DNA from: an uncultured Acetatifactor sp.
GTDB taxonomy: Bacteria; Bacillota; Clostridia; Lachnospirales; Lachnospiraceae
Assembly (NCBI GenBank): GCA_910578995.1
Contig: CAJTSY010000001.1
Coordinates: forward strand, 48,257 to 112,256
Length of the DNA stretch: 64,000 nt
Reading direction: 5' to 3'
This document shows, in pieces, positions 33,467 to 43,161 of this stretch. Within the stretch, counting starts at the first letter, position 1, and each line of letters opens with the position of its first letter. Under the pieces are notes generated by a model that saw only the letters and a program-made list of their open reading frames with translations, was not told where the DNA came from and searched no databases. The translations under genes were made by a program, and so were the position numbers.

Positions 33467-35662
33467 TCAGGATAAATCCTCCCCGGGAAGATTGTCCCCG
33501 TGGGCAAGGCGCTCCTTCAGCATGGTATTGCGTTCCGTGACGGTCACATTCCGCACCGCATAGGACAGGGCCTTCCTGGTTCCCACCATCACCAGGATCC
33601 TTCTGGCCCGGGTAATGCCGGTATAGACCAGGTTTCTCTGCAGCATGACAAAATGGTTCATCAGCACCGGCATTACCACTATGGGGTATTCGGAACCCTG
33701 CGCCTTGTGTATGGTGGTGGCGTAGGCATGGACAAGTTCGTCAAGTTCCGTAATGTCATATCCGATCCTGCGGCTGTCAAAATCCACTGTCAGGGTACGG
33801 CCCGTCAGGTCCACTGTTTCCACCGTCCCGATGTCACCGTTAAAGATCTCCTTGTCATAATTGTTTTTGACCTGCATGACCTTATCCCCGGGCCGGTACA
33901 CGAATCCGCTGCGCCGCAGGCCCTCCCCCGCCGGGTTCACGGCTTCCTGGAGAACCAGGTTCAGGCTGGCAGCGCCCACTATTCCGCGCTGCATGGGGGT
34001 CAGCACCTGTATGGCGGAGGCGGGCACCCCGTAATAACGGGGCAGTTTGGTCTTTACCAGATTTACAATCTCGGCAGCCGCCTGCTCCGGCTCCTCCCTT
34101 TCCACAAAAAAGAAATCCGTGTTTTTCCCGTTGGACAGATCCGGCATCTTCCCTGCGTTGATCCTGTGGGCGTTGGTGATGATCCTGCTCTCCATGGCCT
34201 GCCTGAAAATCCTGTTCAGCCGTACCACGGGAAAACGTTTCGAATCAATGATGTCCCTCAAAACATTTCCCGCGCCCACGGAAGGAAGCTGATCCGTATC
34301 CCCGACCAGGATAAGGCGCATGTGGAGGGGAACCGCCTTCAGGAGGGAATTCATCATCACGATATCAATCATGGAACATTCATCCACGATCAGCACGTCC
34401 CCTTCCAGGGGGTTTTCCTCGTTCCTGCCATATCCCTCAGGCGGCCTGCATTCCAACAGCCTGTGAAGGGTTCTTGCCTCAAGGCCCGTGGCCTCCGACA
34501 TCCTTTTTGCCGCCCGTCCAGTGGGGGCCGCAAGCAGGATCTTCAGTCCGTATGCCTGGTATGCGGCAATGATTCCCTGTAAGGTGGTGGTCTTGCCCGT
34601 GCCCGGCCCTCCCGTGAGAACCATCACCTTGGCCATGGCGCTGCGGCGTATGGCATCGGCCTGGATCTGGTCGTAATTTTTGTGGAGGGACTGCTCTATT
34701 CTGCCCACGTCCACGGAAAGGCTGCCGTTTCCCGTCTCCTGCCTTGCCCTGGCCAGCTGTGTCCACAGACGGTCCCCGGCCGGTTCCCCGGCAAGCCGCT
34801 TTAGCTTTCCTGCGGTTCCGATCTCCGCATAATAAAAAGGCGGAAGGTATACGGCATCTTCCTGGCGGATCAGATCCTTGTCCTTCAGCATCTGGTCCAT
34901 GGTCATCGCGATACAGCCCTCCTCCGCCTCCAACAGGGCGGCGGCCTTCCCGATCAGCTGTTCCTTCAGCGCATACACATGTCCCTGGTCTGCCAGTTCG
35001 CCCAGGGTATACATGATCCCGCTGCGCAGGCGGACATAGGCCTCCCGGCCGAACCCCAGTTTATCCGCAATGCTGTCCGCTGTCTTAAACCCGATCCCCC
35101 AGATGTCGTCCGCCAGCCGGAAAGGGTTTTCCTTCATTACCGCGATACTCCGGTTTCCGTATTCCTTGTATATTTTCGCGGCAAAGGCAGTGCTGACCCC
35201 GTGGTCCTGCAGAAAGAGCATGACATTTTTTACCTCTTTCTGCCTGGCCCAGCTTTCCGCGATCATACGGATACGCTTTGCCCCTATTCCCGGTATCTCG
35301 TCCAACAGCTCGATCTGGTCTTCTATCACGCTGAAAGTATCCGTGCCGAACTTCTGGACGATCTTTCTGGCATATCCCGGCCCCACTCCCCGGATGAGAC
35401 CGCTCCCCAGGTATTTTTCCATGCCGTAGACCGTTGCGGGAAGGGTTTCCTCCCATTTTCCGGCCATGAACTGCCGCCCGTATTTTCCGTCCACCTTCCA
35501 GTCCCCGTCGATGAGGAGCACGGAACCCACATTGGCATCCACCAGATTTCCCACCACCGTGACCAGATCGTCATATCCTTTTGCGCGCACTTTTAAAACG
35601 GAGTAACCGTTTTCCGGATTCTGGTATGTAATTCTCTCCACAACACAGCGGATCCTCATCAT
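33467..35662 (-). CDS. recD2: RecD2 (RecD-like) DNA helicase
   Basis: 5'-3' DNA helicase of the RecD2/TraA type, 731 residues. It has the RecD2 N-terminal domain, helix-hairpin-helix segments (about 85-200: RGVGPGYARKI, IPGIGAKRI, WGIGFKTAD), Walker A GGPGTGKTTTL (about 350), Walker B LIVDECSMID, and C-terminal helicase motifs (GDTDQLPSVG; YATTIHKAQGSE). No recB/recC is adjacent, as expected for RecD2. The RBS is GAGAGA-type, with a start of two methionines. Confidence 0.95.
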   Translation of the reverse strand: MMRIRCVVERITYQNPENGYSVLKVRAKGYDDLVTVVGNLVDANVGSVLLIDGDWKVDGKYGRQFMAGKWEETLPATVYGMEKYLGSGLIRGVGPGYARKIVQKFGTDTFSVIEDQIELLDEIPGIGAKRIRMIAESWARQKEVKNVMLFLQDHGVSTAFAAKIYKEYGNRSIAVMKENPFRLADDIWGIGFKTADSIADKLGFGREAYVRLRSGIMYTLGELADQGHVYALKEQLIGKAAALLEAEEGCIAMTMDQMLKDKDLIRQEDAVYLPPFYYAEIGTAGKLKRLAGEPAGDRLWTQLARARQETGNGSLSVDVGRIEQSLHKNYDQIQADAIRRSAMAKVMVLTGGPGTGKTTTLQGIIAAYQAYGLKILLAAPTGRAAKRMSEATGLEARTLHRLLECRPPEGYGRNEENPLEGDVLIVDECSMIDIVMMNSLLKAVPLHMRLILVGDTDQLPSVGAGNVLRDIIDSKRFPVVRLNRIFRQAMESRIITNAHRINAGKMPDLSNGKNTDFFFVEREEPEQAAAEIVNLVKTKLPRYYGVPASAIQVLTPMQRGIVGAASLNLVLQEAVNPAGEGLRRSGFVYRPGDKVMQVKNNYDKEIFNGDIGTVETVDLTGRTLTVDFDSRRIGYDITELDELVHAYATTIHKAQGSEYPIVVMPVLMNHFVMLQRNLVYTGITRARRILVMVGTRKALSYAVRNVTVTERNTMLKERLAHGDNLPGEDLS

Positions 35663-35755
35663 CTCTCTCCATATACGCCCTTTTTACACATATTCCCGTC
35701 CAAACCGGCCCTTTTCTCCATTGTACTCCCAAACGGCCGCAATGGCAACAAAAAT

Positions 35756-35803
35756 CAGCCGCCTTTCCCGTCTGTAAAAACAGTAAAACAGGAAAAACGG
35801 CTG
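35756..35803 (-). terminator. Rho-independent terminator after degV
   Basis: Outer stem CAGCCG / CGGCTG, then TTTCC / GGAAA, and an inner CTGT / ACAG hairpin. On the minus strand it is followed by ATTTTTGTTG. It lies 35 bp beyond the DegV stop and separates it from recD2. Confidence 0.7.
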
Positions 35804-35837
35804 CATCCTCTCCGGCGGATCTGAAAACAGTACACAG

Positions 35838-36701
35838 TTACCGGGCCAGTATCATGGACAGCATTCCGGGTCCGGTATGGGCTCCGATAATGGGGGACAG
35901 CATTGTCCGGCGGATCTTTGCCCCGGGGGCTGCCTCCCGGACTTTTTCTGCCAGGTTCCCTGCCAGTTCCGGTGTATCCGCGTCACAGATGTAAATGGTA
36001 TCGCATATTTCGGGATTGTAATTTTCCTGGAAAAAGGTAAACAGGGCAGTCATGGCGGCTTTATTTCCACGCTTTTTGTCCACGGTCACCAGTTTTCCGT
36101 TCTCGTCGATCTTAAGCATGGGCTTGATGTTCAGCGCGGAACCCACAATGGCGGTAGCCGCGCCAACACGTCCTCCCCGCTTCAGGTACATAAGATCCTG
36201 CACCATAAAATAATGGCGCAGATGGGGCACAAACTTCTTCACATCCTCATAATTTTCTTTCAGGGTCATGCCCTTTTTCCGGTTTTCAACGGCCCGCTCC
36301 ACCAGTATGCCGATGCCCCCGGTGGCGGCAAGGGTATCCACCGGAAGCAGTTCCGCCTCCGGGTACAGTTCCCTTAAATTCTCCGCGGCAAGCAGCGAGC
36401 TTTCATAGGTGGACGACAGCCCGCTTGAGAGACAGAAATACAGTACGGATTTTCCCTCCTCCAGAAAGGCCTTGAAATACTCCTGGTACATAAACGGGGA
36501 TATCTGGGAGGTTCTGGTCAGGTCCCCTCCCCTCTGGCCCTCATAAAACTGTTTCAGCAGTGCCTCTTCCTCACAGCCCCGGGATGTACGCATCTCATCC
36601 CCCAGTGAGTATTCCATGGGAACAAAGGCAATCCCGTTTTCAAGGGCAGCTTCCCGGATGATATCCCCGGAAGCGTCCATACAGATTACGTAATCGTTCA
36701 T
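35838..36701 (-). CDS. DegV-family fatty-acid-binding protein
   Basis: 287-residue cytosolic protein of the DegV (FakB-like) family that binds a fatty acid and presents it to the FakA kinase. The signature TSQISPFMYQEYF (about 57-69) and the C-terminal IGAHTGPGMLSMI are clear. The ATG at 36701 is chosen because MNDYVICMD begins the fold. FakA is not in the window. It lies 21 bp after ilvN but is probably unrelated in function. Confidence 0.93.
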   Translation of the reverse strand: MNDYVICMDASGDIIREAALENGIAFVPMEYSLGDEMRTSRGCEEEALLKQFYEGQRGGDLTRTSQISPFMYQEYFKAFLEEGKSVLYFCLSSGLSSTYESSLLAAENLRELYPEAELLPVDTLAATGGIGILVERAVENRKKGMTLKENYEDVKKFVPHLRHYFMVQDLMYLKRGGRVGAATAIVGSALNIKPMLKIDENGKLVTVDKKRGNKAAMTALFTFFQENYNPEICDTIYICDADTPELAGNLAEKVREAAPGAKIRRTMLSPIIGAHTGPGMLSMILAR

Positions 36702-36722
36702 ATGAATCCTCCAAGTCATGAG

Positions 36723-37220
36723 TTATTTCCCGTCGTCGTTTTCACCGCATTTTGACAGGGCCAGGGTTCCGGTTCGCGCCACTTCCACGATGCTGATGGT
36801 CTGGAGCATTTTGATCATCAGTTTGATACGCTCAGGCTCGTCGCATATCTGGATCATCATGAAATGTTTAGACATGTCCACGATCTGGGCTTTCATGATT
36901 TCGCACAGTTCCATGATCTCCCGGCGGTTATTTTTGTTATACCTGATTTTGATGAGCATCAGCTCCCTGGTAATACACTGCTGCTCCGCAAAGGTTTTCA
37001 CCTTAATGACATCTACTTTTTTATTCAGCTGCTTTTCAATCTGCTCGATGGTACGCTCGTCACCGCTGCTGACAATGGTCATGCAGGACACGGTGGCATC
37101 GTCAGTCTCTCCCACGGCAAGGCTGTCAATGTTAAAACACCGCCTTGAGAACAGTCCGGCCACTTTGCAGAGGACGCCGGAACGGTTTTCCACCAGTACG
37201 GAATAAATCCTTCTCTTCAT
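36723..37220 (-). CDS. ilvN: Acetolactate synthase small (regulatory) subunit
   Basis: Regulatory subunit of acetohydroxyacid synthase, 165 residues. The N-terminal ACT domain (1-75; VLVENRSGVLCKVAGLFSRR) binds valine for feedback control, and a C-terminal ACT-like domain follows. The RBS is AAGGAG. It lies 87 bp downstream of ilvB, the usual order. Confidence 0.97.
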   Translation of the reverse strand: MKRRIYSVLVENRSGVLCKVAGLFSRRCFNIDSLAVGETDDATVSCMTIVSSGDERTIEQIEKQLNKKVDVIKVKTFAEQQCITRELMLIKIRYNKNNRREIMELCEIMKAQIVDMSKHFMMIQICDEPERIKLMIKMLQTISIVEVARTGTLALSKCGENDDGK

Positions 37221-37307
37221 ATTCCACTCCTTCTCTATTCCAGTTCTCTGAACCTTAATTCAATCTGAATGCAGTCCGCAACAGAATCCCCCTGTCTGAA
37301 CCGGATG

Positions 37308-38921
37308 TCATACAAGGTCCATGGGATCGATAATGCATTCCAGAAGCATGGATGTATCATCCTTCAGGAAGGCATCGATGGTTTCGTCGCATTTTTCCAT
37401 ATTCTCAAGCCGCAGGAAGGGGATACCGTAGGCTGCGGACAGCTTTTCCAGATCCGGGCTTCCCGACAGATCCACCACAGAATAGTGGTCCTGGTAGGTG
37501 AAGTGCTGGAACTGGCGCACCATGCCCAGGTAGTTATTCTTCAGTACCACGATCTTCACGGGAATGTCATGCTGGCACATGGTTGCAAGTTCCATCATGG
37601 ACATCTGGAAGGAACCGTCACCGCAGACCGCCACCACCTGTCTGTCCGGAACCGCCACCTTCACACCCATGGCCGCGGGAATGGAATAGCCCATGGTTCC
37701 CATGCCCCCGGTGGTGAAGAATTTTCCCTTCCGCACCTTTACATAACCGCAGGACCAGATCTGGTTCTGTCCCACGTCCGCTACATAGACGGCATCCTCC
37801 TGCATTTTCTCCGTGAGCCGCATGATGAAGGCCGCCGGATCCACATAGGCAGGGTCAGGACTGCGCTTTGTTGCCAGCAGCTTCCGGTAACCGTTCAAGG
37901 TCTCGATCCATTCTTCACAGTGACAGGTGAATTCTTCTTTCTCCAGATCCTCGAATATATGCCTGGCATCTCCCACCAGCGGAATGGTGGGGCCCGCATT
38001 CTTGCCGATCTCCGCAGGATCCACGTCGATATGTACCAGTACCTTGTTCCGGGTGATCATATCAGGCTGGTTTACCGCGCGGTCGGCCACCCTGGCCCCC
38101 ACCATAATCAGCAGGTCGGATTCGTTTATGGCCCGGTTGGCATAGGCTTTTCCGTTATTTCCCACCATCCTGAAATACAGGGGATGATCCGTGGGCATGA
38201 CTCCGATCCCCATCATGGTGGACACCACGGGAATGCCGTGGGTCTCCGCAAATCTGCGCAGTTCCTCCTGGGCTTCGCTCAAAAGGACGCCGCCCCCGGC
38301 ACAGATGATGGGCCGCTTTGCCTTCTCCAGTTCCTTCACCACTTTTTTGATCTGTACGGCATTGCCCTTCACCGTGGGCTTATAGGTGCGCATGGATACT
38401 GTCTCGGGATATTTAAATTTGCTGATTACCGCGTTCTGTATGTCAATGGGCACATCGATGAGCACAGGCCCCCTTCTGCCTGTATTGGCGATATGGAAGG
38501 CCTCCTTGAATACCCTGGGTATGTCGTTGACGTTTTTCACCAAATAACTGTATTTCACAAAGGATTCCACCGCCCCCGTGATATCAGCCTCCTGGAACAC
38601 ATCGCTGCCCAGAAGCTCACTGTTCACCTGCCCGGTGATGCAGATTAAGGGAATGCTGTCCGCAAACGCAGTGGCAATGCCAGTGATCACATTGGTGGCG
38701 CCAGGGCCGGAAGTAACCGCGCATACCCCGGGCCTTCCCGTAATCCGTGACACTCCGCTGGCCGCATGGGCCGCATTCTGTTCCGTCCGGATCAGGATGG
38801 TGCGGATATCCGAATCCAGAATACTGTTATAAAAAGGGCAGATGGCTACACCGGGATATCCAAACACGGTGGTCACTCCTTCTGCTTCCAGACATTTGAT
38901 AATGGCGTCTGCACCTGTCAT
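37308..38921 (-). CDS. ilvB: Acetolactate synthase large (catalytic) subunit
   Basis: TPP- and FAD-dependent enzyme that condenses two pyruvates (or pyruvate and 2-oxobutanoate) for branched-chain amino acids. 537 residues from ATG 38921, which has AGGAGG upstream. The catalytic glutamate is at about 48 (RTEQNAA), with TSGPGATN and the TPP/Mg motif GDGSFQMSMMELAT. The FGYPG loop reads GVAICPFYNS instead of the usual GGAVLPIYDA, and the protein is about 20-30 residues short of the common form, suggesting a diverged clade. Downstream are ilvN and degV. Confidence 0.95.
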   Translation of the reverse strand: MTGADAIIKCLEAEGVTTVFGYPGVAICPFYNSILDSDIRTILIRTEQNAAHAASGVSRITGRPGVCAVTSGPGATNVITGIATAFADSIPLICITGQVNSELLGSDVFQEADITGAVESFVKYSYLVKNVNDIPRVFKEAFHIANTGRRGPVLIDVPIDIQNAVISKFKYPETVSMRTYKPTVKGNAVQIKKVVKELEKAKRPIICAGGGVLLSEAQEELRRFAETHGIPVVSTMMGIGVMPTDHPLYFRMVGNNGKAYANRAINESDLLIMVGARVADRAVNQPDMITRNKVLVHIDVDPAEIGKNAGPTIPLVGDARHIFEDLEKEEFTCHCEEWIETLNGYRKLLATKRSPDPAYVDPAAFIMRLTEKMQEDAVYVADVGQNQIWSCGYVKVRKGKFFTTGGMGTMGYSIPAAMGVKVAVPDRQVVAVCGDGSFQMSMMELATMCQHDIPVKIVVLKNNYLGMVRQFQHFTYQDHYSVVDLSGSPDLEKLSAAYGIPFLRLENMEKCDETIDAFLKDDTSMLLECIIDPMDLV

Positions 38922-38997
38922 ATCTATGCTCCTCCTGTTTATGTTTCTTCTATCTATATCCCGTTTACGGGCTGTATCCCATCCACCGGCAGCCCGG

Positions 38998-41556
38998 TCA
39001 GTCCTTATCCGCAAGCCGCTGTGCCAGCCGCACTGCCTCCGCGGCATCCGCAGAGTAACCGTCAGCGCCTATCTCATCGGCATAGTCCTGCGTAATGACC
39101 GCCCCGCCTATCATAACCCTGGCATTTACATTTTCCGCCCTGGCATAGGCGATGACTTCCTTCATCCGCCGCATGGTGGTGGTCATCAGTGCCGACAGGG
39201 CAATGATCCGGGCATTGTTTTCCTTTGCGGCGCGGACAATTTCTTCCTTGGGCACGTCCTTTCCCAGGTCAATCACCCGGAAACCGTAATTCCGCAGCAT
39301 CAGGGCCACAAGGTTTTTCCCTATGTCATGGATATCCCCCTCCACGGTTGCTATGACCACCGTGGGCATGTCAGCGGCATCCGAATCCTGTTTCAGCAGG
39401 GGTTCCAGAACTTCTATGGCATTTTTCATGGCCTCCGCACTGGCAATCAGCTGCGGCAGAAAATATCTGCCCCTGTCAAAAAGCTCCCCCACCCGGTTGA
39501 TTGCGGGAAGCAGTACATCATGCAGAAGTCCTGCGGCTTCCTCGCCCTGGTCCAGGGCCTCCCTGGTCCGGGCTGCTATTGTACTGCGGTCACCTTTCAG
39601 GACCGAATTGTACAGCCGTTCCCGGCAGGCTTTCTCCGGAGCCTGTCCCTCCTTTTCAGGGAAGGATGCGTTCCCGGTTCCTGCATCCGGGGAGGCCGGC
39701 GCATTCGGATCCCCTGATGCACCGGGATCTCCCCTGGGGGCTGTGGCCGCCTTCTTTTTCTCCAGGACTTCTTCCTTTCTGGCCCTGTTTTCCCTCACCA
39801 CTTCCATATATTCTATATACCTGCTGTCCGATTTTCCCTTGGCCAGCAGCAGGTCGGCCGCCATGGCGCAGCCCATCAGAAGTTCCTGGGACGGGTTTGC
39901 GATGGCCATGGTAAGTCCCTCCCTGATGGCCATGGCAAGAAATGCCGTATTTACGAAGCTTCTTTCCGGCATTCCGAATGAAATGTTGGAAAGACCGCAG
40001 ATGGTGGCCAGTGCGTTCTCCCTGCAGTACCGAACCACCTCCAGGGTCTCCAGGGCAGCTGCGGGGTTGGCGCCCACGGTGGAAACCAGGCCGTCCACTA
40101 CCACGTCCTCCTTTTTCATTCCCAGCAAGCGGGCTCTCTCCAGGATTGTCTCTATGATCTGGATTTTCTCCCCGCTGCTTCCGGGCAGTCCCTCATCGGA
40201 AAGGGGAAGCAGGATAAACATTGCGCCATATTTTTTTACCAGGGGCAGAAGCGTTTCGTACTTTTCCTTCTCCAGGGACACGGAATTGACCAGAGCCCTG
40301 CCGGGATACTGCCGCAGCGCCGCTTCCAGGACATCCACATGGCTTGAATCCAGGGACAGCGGCAGGTCTGTGACCCCGCCCACTTCCTCCAGGGCACGCA
40401 GCATGGCAGCCTTTTCGTCTATGCCGCTCATACCCACATTCACATCCAGAATCAGGGCGCCGTCCCGTTCCTGTTCCTGGGCAAACTGCCGTACCTTGTC
40501 AAAATTTCCCTCCCGCAGCTGTGCCTGCAGAAGCTTCTTTCCCGTGGGATTGATCCGCTCGCCCACCACCAGGAAACCGCCGTCCAATCCGAACTGCACT
40601 GTCCTGCGCTGGGAGGCAAGCTGTCTGACCCCCTCCGGCCTGCGGGAAATGTCCGGAACAGGCCCTTTTCCGACCCGGTCCCGCAGCAGCCGAATATGCT
40701 CCGGTTCCGTCCCGCAGCAGCCTCCCAGCAGGGAAGCCCCCGCCTCTGCCAGCAGCACCATCTCCTCCGCAAAAGCTTCAGGTCCCATACTGTAGCAGCT
40801 TCTCCCCTCACTGTCCAGATATGGGAGGCCTGCGTTTGGCTTGGCAAGAATGGGGATGCCTGCCGTGGCGGCAGCCATGTCCTCCACAATCTGCCTCATA
40901 TGGGCCGGCCCTGCGGAACAGTTCACCCCCACGGCGGAGGCACCCAGGCTTTCCAGTATAACGGCTGCGGTTTCCGCGTCCGTGCCGTACAGGGTTCTGC
41001 CCCCTTCCTCAAATGTCAGGCTCACCATCACCGGCAGCTCACAGACTTCCCTGGCGGCAATCAGGGCAGCCCTTGCCTCGGCCAGGCTCATCATGGTTTC
41101 CACCACCAGCAGATCAGCACCGGCCTTTTCCAGCAGGGTAATCTGCTCCCTGTATACCGTGATCAGCTCCTCCAGTTCCATTGTCCCCACCGGATTCAGC
41201 AGCCGTCCCGTCATGGTCAGGTCCCCGGCAATGTAAACCGGATGGTCAGCCTCTGAGGCAGCCTGCCTGGAAATCCCCACCAGGTCACGGATCATGGATT
41301 CCATTTTTCCCTCCAACCCGTATTCCTGGAGTTTGATCCTGTTGGCCGTAAAAGTCGGCGCATATAAGATATCCGTACCCGCTTCCACATAACGTCTCTG
41401 CAGTGTGAGCATAACATCCTTATGTTCCAGGATCCACTGTTCCGGGCATACCCCCGGGGGCATTCCCGCCTTTACCAGGTTGGAGCCGGTGGCTCCGTCC
41501 AGATATAAATATGATTTAGCAATCTGTGCAAAAGTTTCTCTTGTCATATTCTCCAT
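38998..41556 (-). CDS. metH: Cobalamin-dependent methionine synthase lacking the reactivation domain
   Basis: 852-residue protein that methylates homocysteine with methyltetrahydrofolate through cob(I)alamin. Order: homocysteine/zinc barrel (1-300; LYLDGATGSNL, VNCSAGP, GGCCGTEPEH), folate-binding barrel (about 320-590; NPTGKK, LDVNVGMSG), a Pro/Gly/Ala/Asp-rich linker (about 600-645), the four-helix cap, and the B12 domain with DIHDIGKN (His743 as the lower ligand). The C-terminal AdoMet reactivation domain of the 1200-residue enzyme is absent and no such domain is seen nearby. It has its own promoter and is 76 bp upstream of ilvB. Confidence 0.94.
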   Translation of the reverse strand: MENMTRETFAQIAKSYLYLDGATGSNLVKAGMPPGVCPEQWILEHKDVMLTLQRRYVEAGTDILYAPTFTANRIKLQEYGLEGKMESMIRDLVGISRQAASEADHPVYIAGDLTMTGRLLNPVGTMELEELITVYREQITLLEKAGADLLVVETMMSLAEARAALIAAREVCELPVMVSLTFEEGGRTLYGTDAETAAVILESLGASAVGVNCSAGPAHMRQIVEDMAAATAGIPILAKPNAGLPYLDSEGRSCYSMGPEAFAEEMVLLAEAGASLLGGCCGTEPEHIRLLRDRVGKGPVPDISRRPEGVRQLASQRRTVQFGLDGGFLVVGERINPTGKKLLQAQLREGNFDKVRQFAQEQERDGALILDVNVGMSGIDEKAAMLRALEEVGGVTDLPLSLDSSHVDVLEAALRQYPGRALVNSVSLEKEKYETLLPLVKKYGAMFILLPLSDEGLPGSSGEKIQIIETILERARLLGMKKEDVVVDGLVSTVGANPAAALETLEVVRYCRENALATICGLSNISFGMPERSFVNTAFLAMAIREGLTMAIANPSQELLMGCAMAADLLLAKGKSDSRYIEYMEVVRENRARKEEVLEKKKAATAPRGDPGASGDPNAPASPDAGTGNASFPEKEGQAPEKACRERLYNSVLKGDRSTIAARTREALDQGEEAAGLLHDVLLPAINRVGELFDRGRYFLPQLIASAEAMKNAIEVLEPLLKQDSDAADMPTVVIATVEGDIHDIGKNLVALMLRNYGFRVIDLGKDVPKEEIVRAAKENNARIIALSALMTTTMRRMKEVIAYARAENVNARVMIGGAVITQDYADEIGADGYSADAAEAVRLAQRLADKD

Positions 41557-41625
41557 TCAACAATCTTTCGAAATTTCCGTCAGGTGTTTTCCTGCACTCC
41601 GTTGCATTCTGAAAACTTAATTTCT

Positions 41626-41655
41626 ATAATACCACATACCTGAATTAATAGTAAA
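41626..41655 (-). promoter_or_regulatory. Promoter of metH
   Basis: Minus-strand TTTACT (41650-41655), 18-bp spacer, TATTAT (41626-41631). The leader of about 65 nt is too short for an S-box or cobalamin riboswitch, and I see no such fold. Confidence 0.6.
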
Positions 41656-41689
41656 GGGGTGTATTTATCCAATTCTATCACAAAAAGTG

Positions 41690-41718
41690 TTGCGAAAATA
41701 CTCAGATTGTGGTAGATT
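41690..41718 (+). promoter_or_regulatory. Promoter of the small lipoprotein gene
   Basis: TTGCGA (41690-41695), 17-bp spacer, TAGATT (41713-41718), 45 bp before the start. It is back to back with the metH promoter. Confidence 0.5.
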
Positions 41719-41763
41719 TTAATAGTATTTCCGGATTAGATTACAGCAAGGGGGTTCAGACAA

Positions 41764-42234
41764 ATGAAACTGAAACTTGTTTTCGCGGCATTTCTCACCG
41801 TTCTAGCGCTGACTTCCTGCGGCGGTGATTCCGAATTGACGGCCTTTCGAAAAAATATGGATAATTTCTGTACCAGGATTTCGGAAATAGACTCTTCCAT
41901 CAATGGCATAGACCCGGATGCGGCATCTGCCACGGAAGAACTCCTTACATACCTGGATGAACTGGATCTGGTTTTTCAGTCCTTTGCCGGAATGGACTTT
42001 CCGGATGAATTTGACTATCTGGAAAATCTGGCAGACGAATCCAGCAAATACATGACCGAGGCCGTAAAGAGCTATCATGACGCATTCAGCATGGATTCAT
42101 TTGACAGTTATACGGCGGAATATGCCAGGGAAAATTATTCACGGGCCTACAAAAGGGTTCAGATTATCATTTCTTTTCTTCACGGGGAGGAACCCACCGA
42201 CCCGGACCTGACGGTGGAATACGGCAATGACTAA
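41764..42234 (+). CDS. Small acidic lipoprotein
   Basis: 156-residue exported protein with a classic lipoprotein signal (MKLKLVFAAFLTVLALTSC, lipidated Cys19). The mature part is acidic and predicted all-helical, with alternating Phe/Tyr/Leu spacing like a helical bundle and no recognisable catalytic motif. The RBS is AAGGGGG. It is a single-gene unit with its own promoter and a strong bidirectional terminator, against the strand of its neighbours. I do not recognise the family. Confidence 0.85.
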   Translation: MKLKLVFAAFLTVLALTSCGGDSELTAFRKNMDNFCTRISEIDSSINGIDPDAASATEELLTYLDELDLVFQSFAGMDFPDEFDYLENLADESSKYMTEAVKSYHDAFSMDSFDSYTAEYARENYSRAYKRVQIIISFLHGEEPTDPDLTVEYGND

Positions 42235-42263
42235 GCTGTCCGGATTCCCGGCCTTAAAACAGG

Positions 42264-42314
42264 AAAACTGCCGCGTACCCGTCACGAAACCGACACCGGG
42301 TATGCGGCAGTTTT
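42264..42314. terminator. Bidirectional terminator
   Basis: Near-perfect 18-bp stem (AAAACTGCCGCGTACCCG pairing with CGGGTATGCGGCAGTTTT, one G-T wobble) with A-run and T-run on the two sides. It serves the lipoprotein gene (+) and the small membrane protein gene (-). Confidence 0.92.
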
Positions 42315-42322
42315 ATATCTTT

Positions 42323-42610
42323 TTATTTCAGCAGTTTAATGCATCCAAGCAGGGGCACTTCATTCTCCTGCTCCTTCACCGCATAGATGATTCCCATCAC
42401 ACAGAACACGAATACCACCAGCTGTACCAGATGCACCACCAGCCTTATAATGGGAATCCATGTCAGGAAGGACAGAATGATAAGAGTCAGGTGAATCACC
42501 AGTGCCTGGTTCAAATGAAACCTGGAATCCTCCCGCTCTCCTGCCACAAAGGCAGCAAGCCATCCAAAAATCGTAATATACGCCACAATATCAGTTGTCT
42601 TCTTATCCAT
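42323..42610 (-). CDS. Small membrane protein, DUF4870-like
   Basis: 95-residue protein with three hydrophobic helices (about 7-25, 33-58, 60-82) and the segment FHLNQALVIHL, typical of the DUF4870/TM2-neighbour class of small membrane proteins of unknown function. Start ATG 42610 has AAGGAG upstream. It is third in a line of small membrane proteins (43.5-42.3 kb) on this strand, which may be co-transcribed. Confidence 0.8.
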   Translation of the reverse strand: MDKKTTDIVAYITIFGWLAAFVAGEREDSRFHLNQALVIHLTLIILSFLTWIPIIRLVVHLVQLVVFVFCVMGIIYAVKEQENEVPLLGCIKLLK

Positions 42611-42657
42611 GATTACACTCTCCTTGTTCCTTGTACATAGTCTGCCCTGCCGCACTG

Positions 42658-43119
42658 TCATATGGTAATGCCCCCGATCAGCCTCAGTCCGTTCTTCAGC
42701 AGGAAGTTGCAGACGATCAGGGCAACTGCCCCATACAGATACCAGGTATGGAAGCGCCACCCCTTCACCCACCTGATTCCGATCCGGTTCAGGCCCTGTG
42801 TCAGCATAAAGCCGCCGCCCACCAGTACCATATACGGTACAAGTGGATGATACCACAAAGCCAGAAGAAACTGACCGTGGAACAATGCCTCAAATGCTCT
42901 CGTCCCACCGCAGCCCGGACAGTAAATGCCCAGAAATTCCGAAAAAAAGCAGGGAACTTCCGGCAGGAATCTCCGGAATAGAAAATAGTACATACCCCAG
43001 AGTCCGCCCCCTGCCGCCAACAGAATAAGCCCGATGCGGAACAGCTCCGTCTCCAGTACCGTATTTTCTCCCTGCGGCCCCTTCCGTGCCCTTCCCGTAA
43101 AGCTGTCTGCCAATGTCAT
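42658..43119 (-). CDS. DUF2752 membrane protein
   Basis: 153-residue membrane protein with the family hallmark IYCPGCGGTRAFEAL (about 65-79), a short cysteine pair followed by an Arg-containing helix. Three TM helices are predicted. DUF2752 proteins are widespread in Firmicutes and Bacteroidetes, with no settled function. Confidence 0.88.
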   Translation of the reverse strand: MTLADSFTGRARKGPQGENTVLETELFRIGLILLAAGGGLWGMYYFLFRRFLPEVPCFFSEFLGIYCPGCGGTRAFEALFHGQFLLALWYHPLVPYMVLVGGGFMLTQGLNRIGIRWVKGWRFHTWYLYGAVALIVCNFLLKNGLRLIGGITI

Positions 43120-43161
43120 TCCTCCCGGCCGGAATACATTTTTGTGTCATTTCACATACTG

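Noticed and set aside
41557..41660. S-box or cobalamin riboswitch before metH
   Set aside because: The leader from the predicted promoter is about 65 nt and shows none of the conserved elements.
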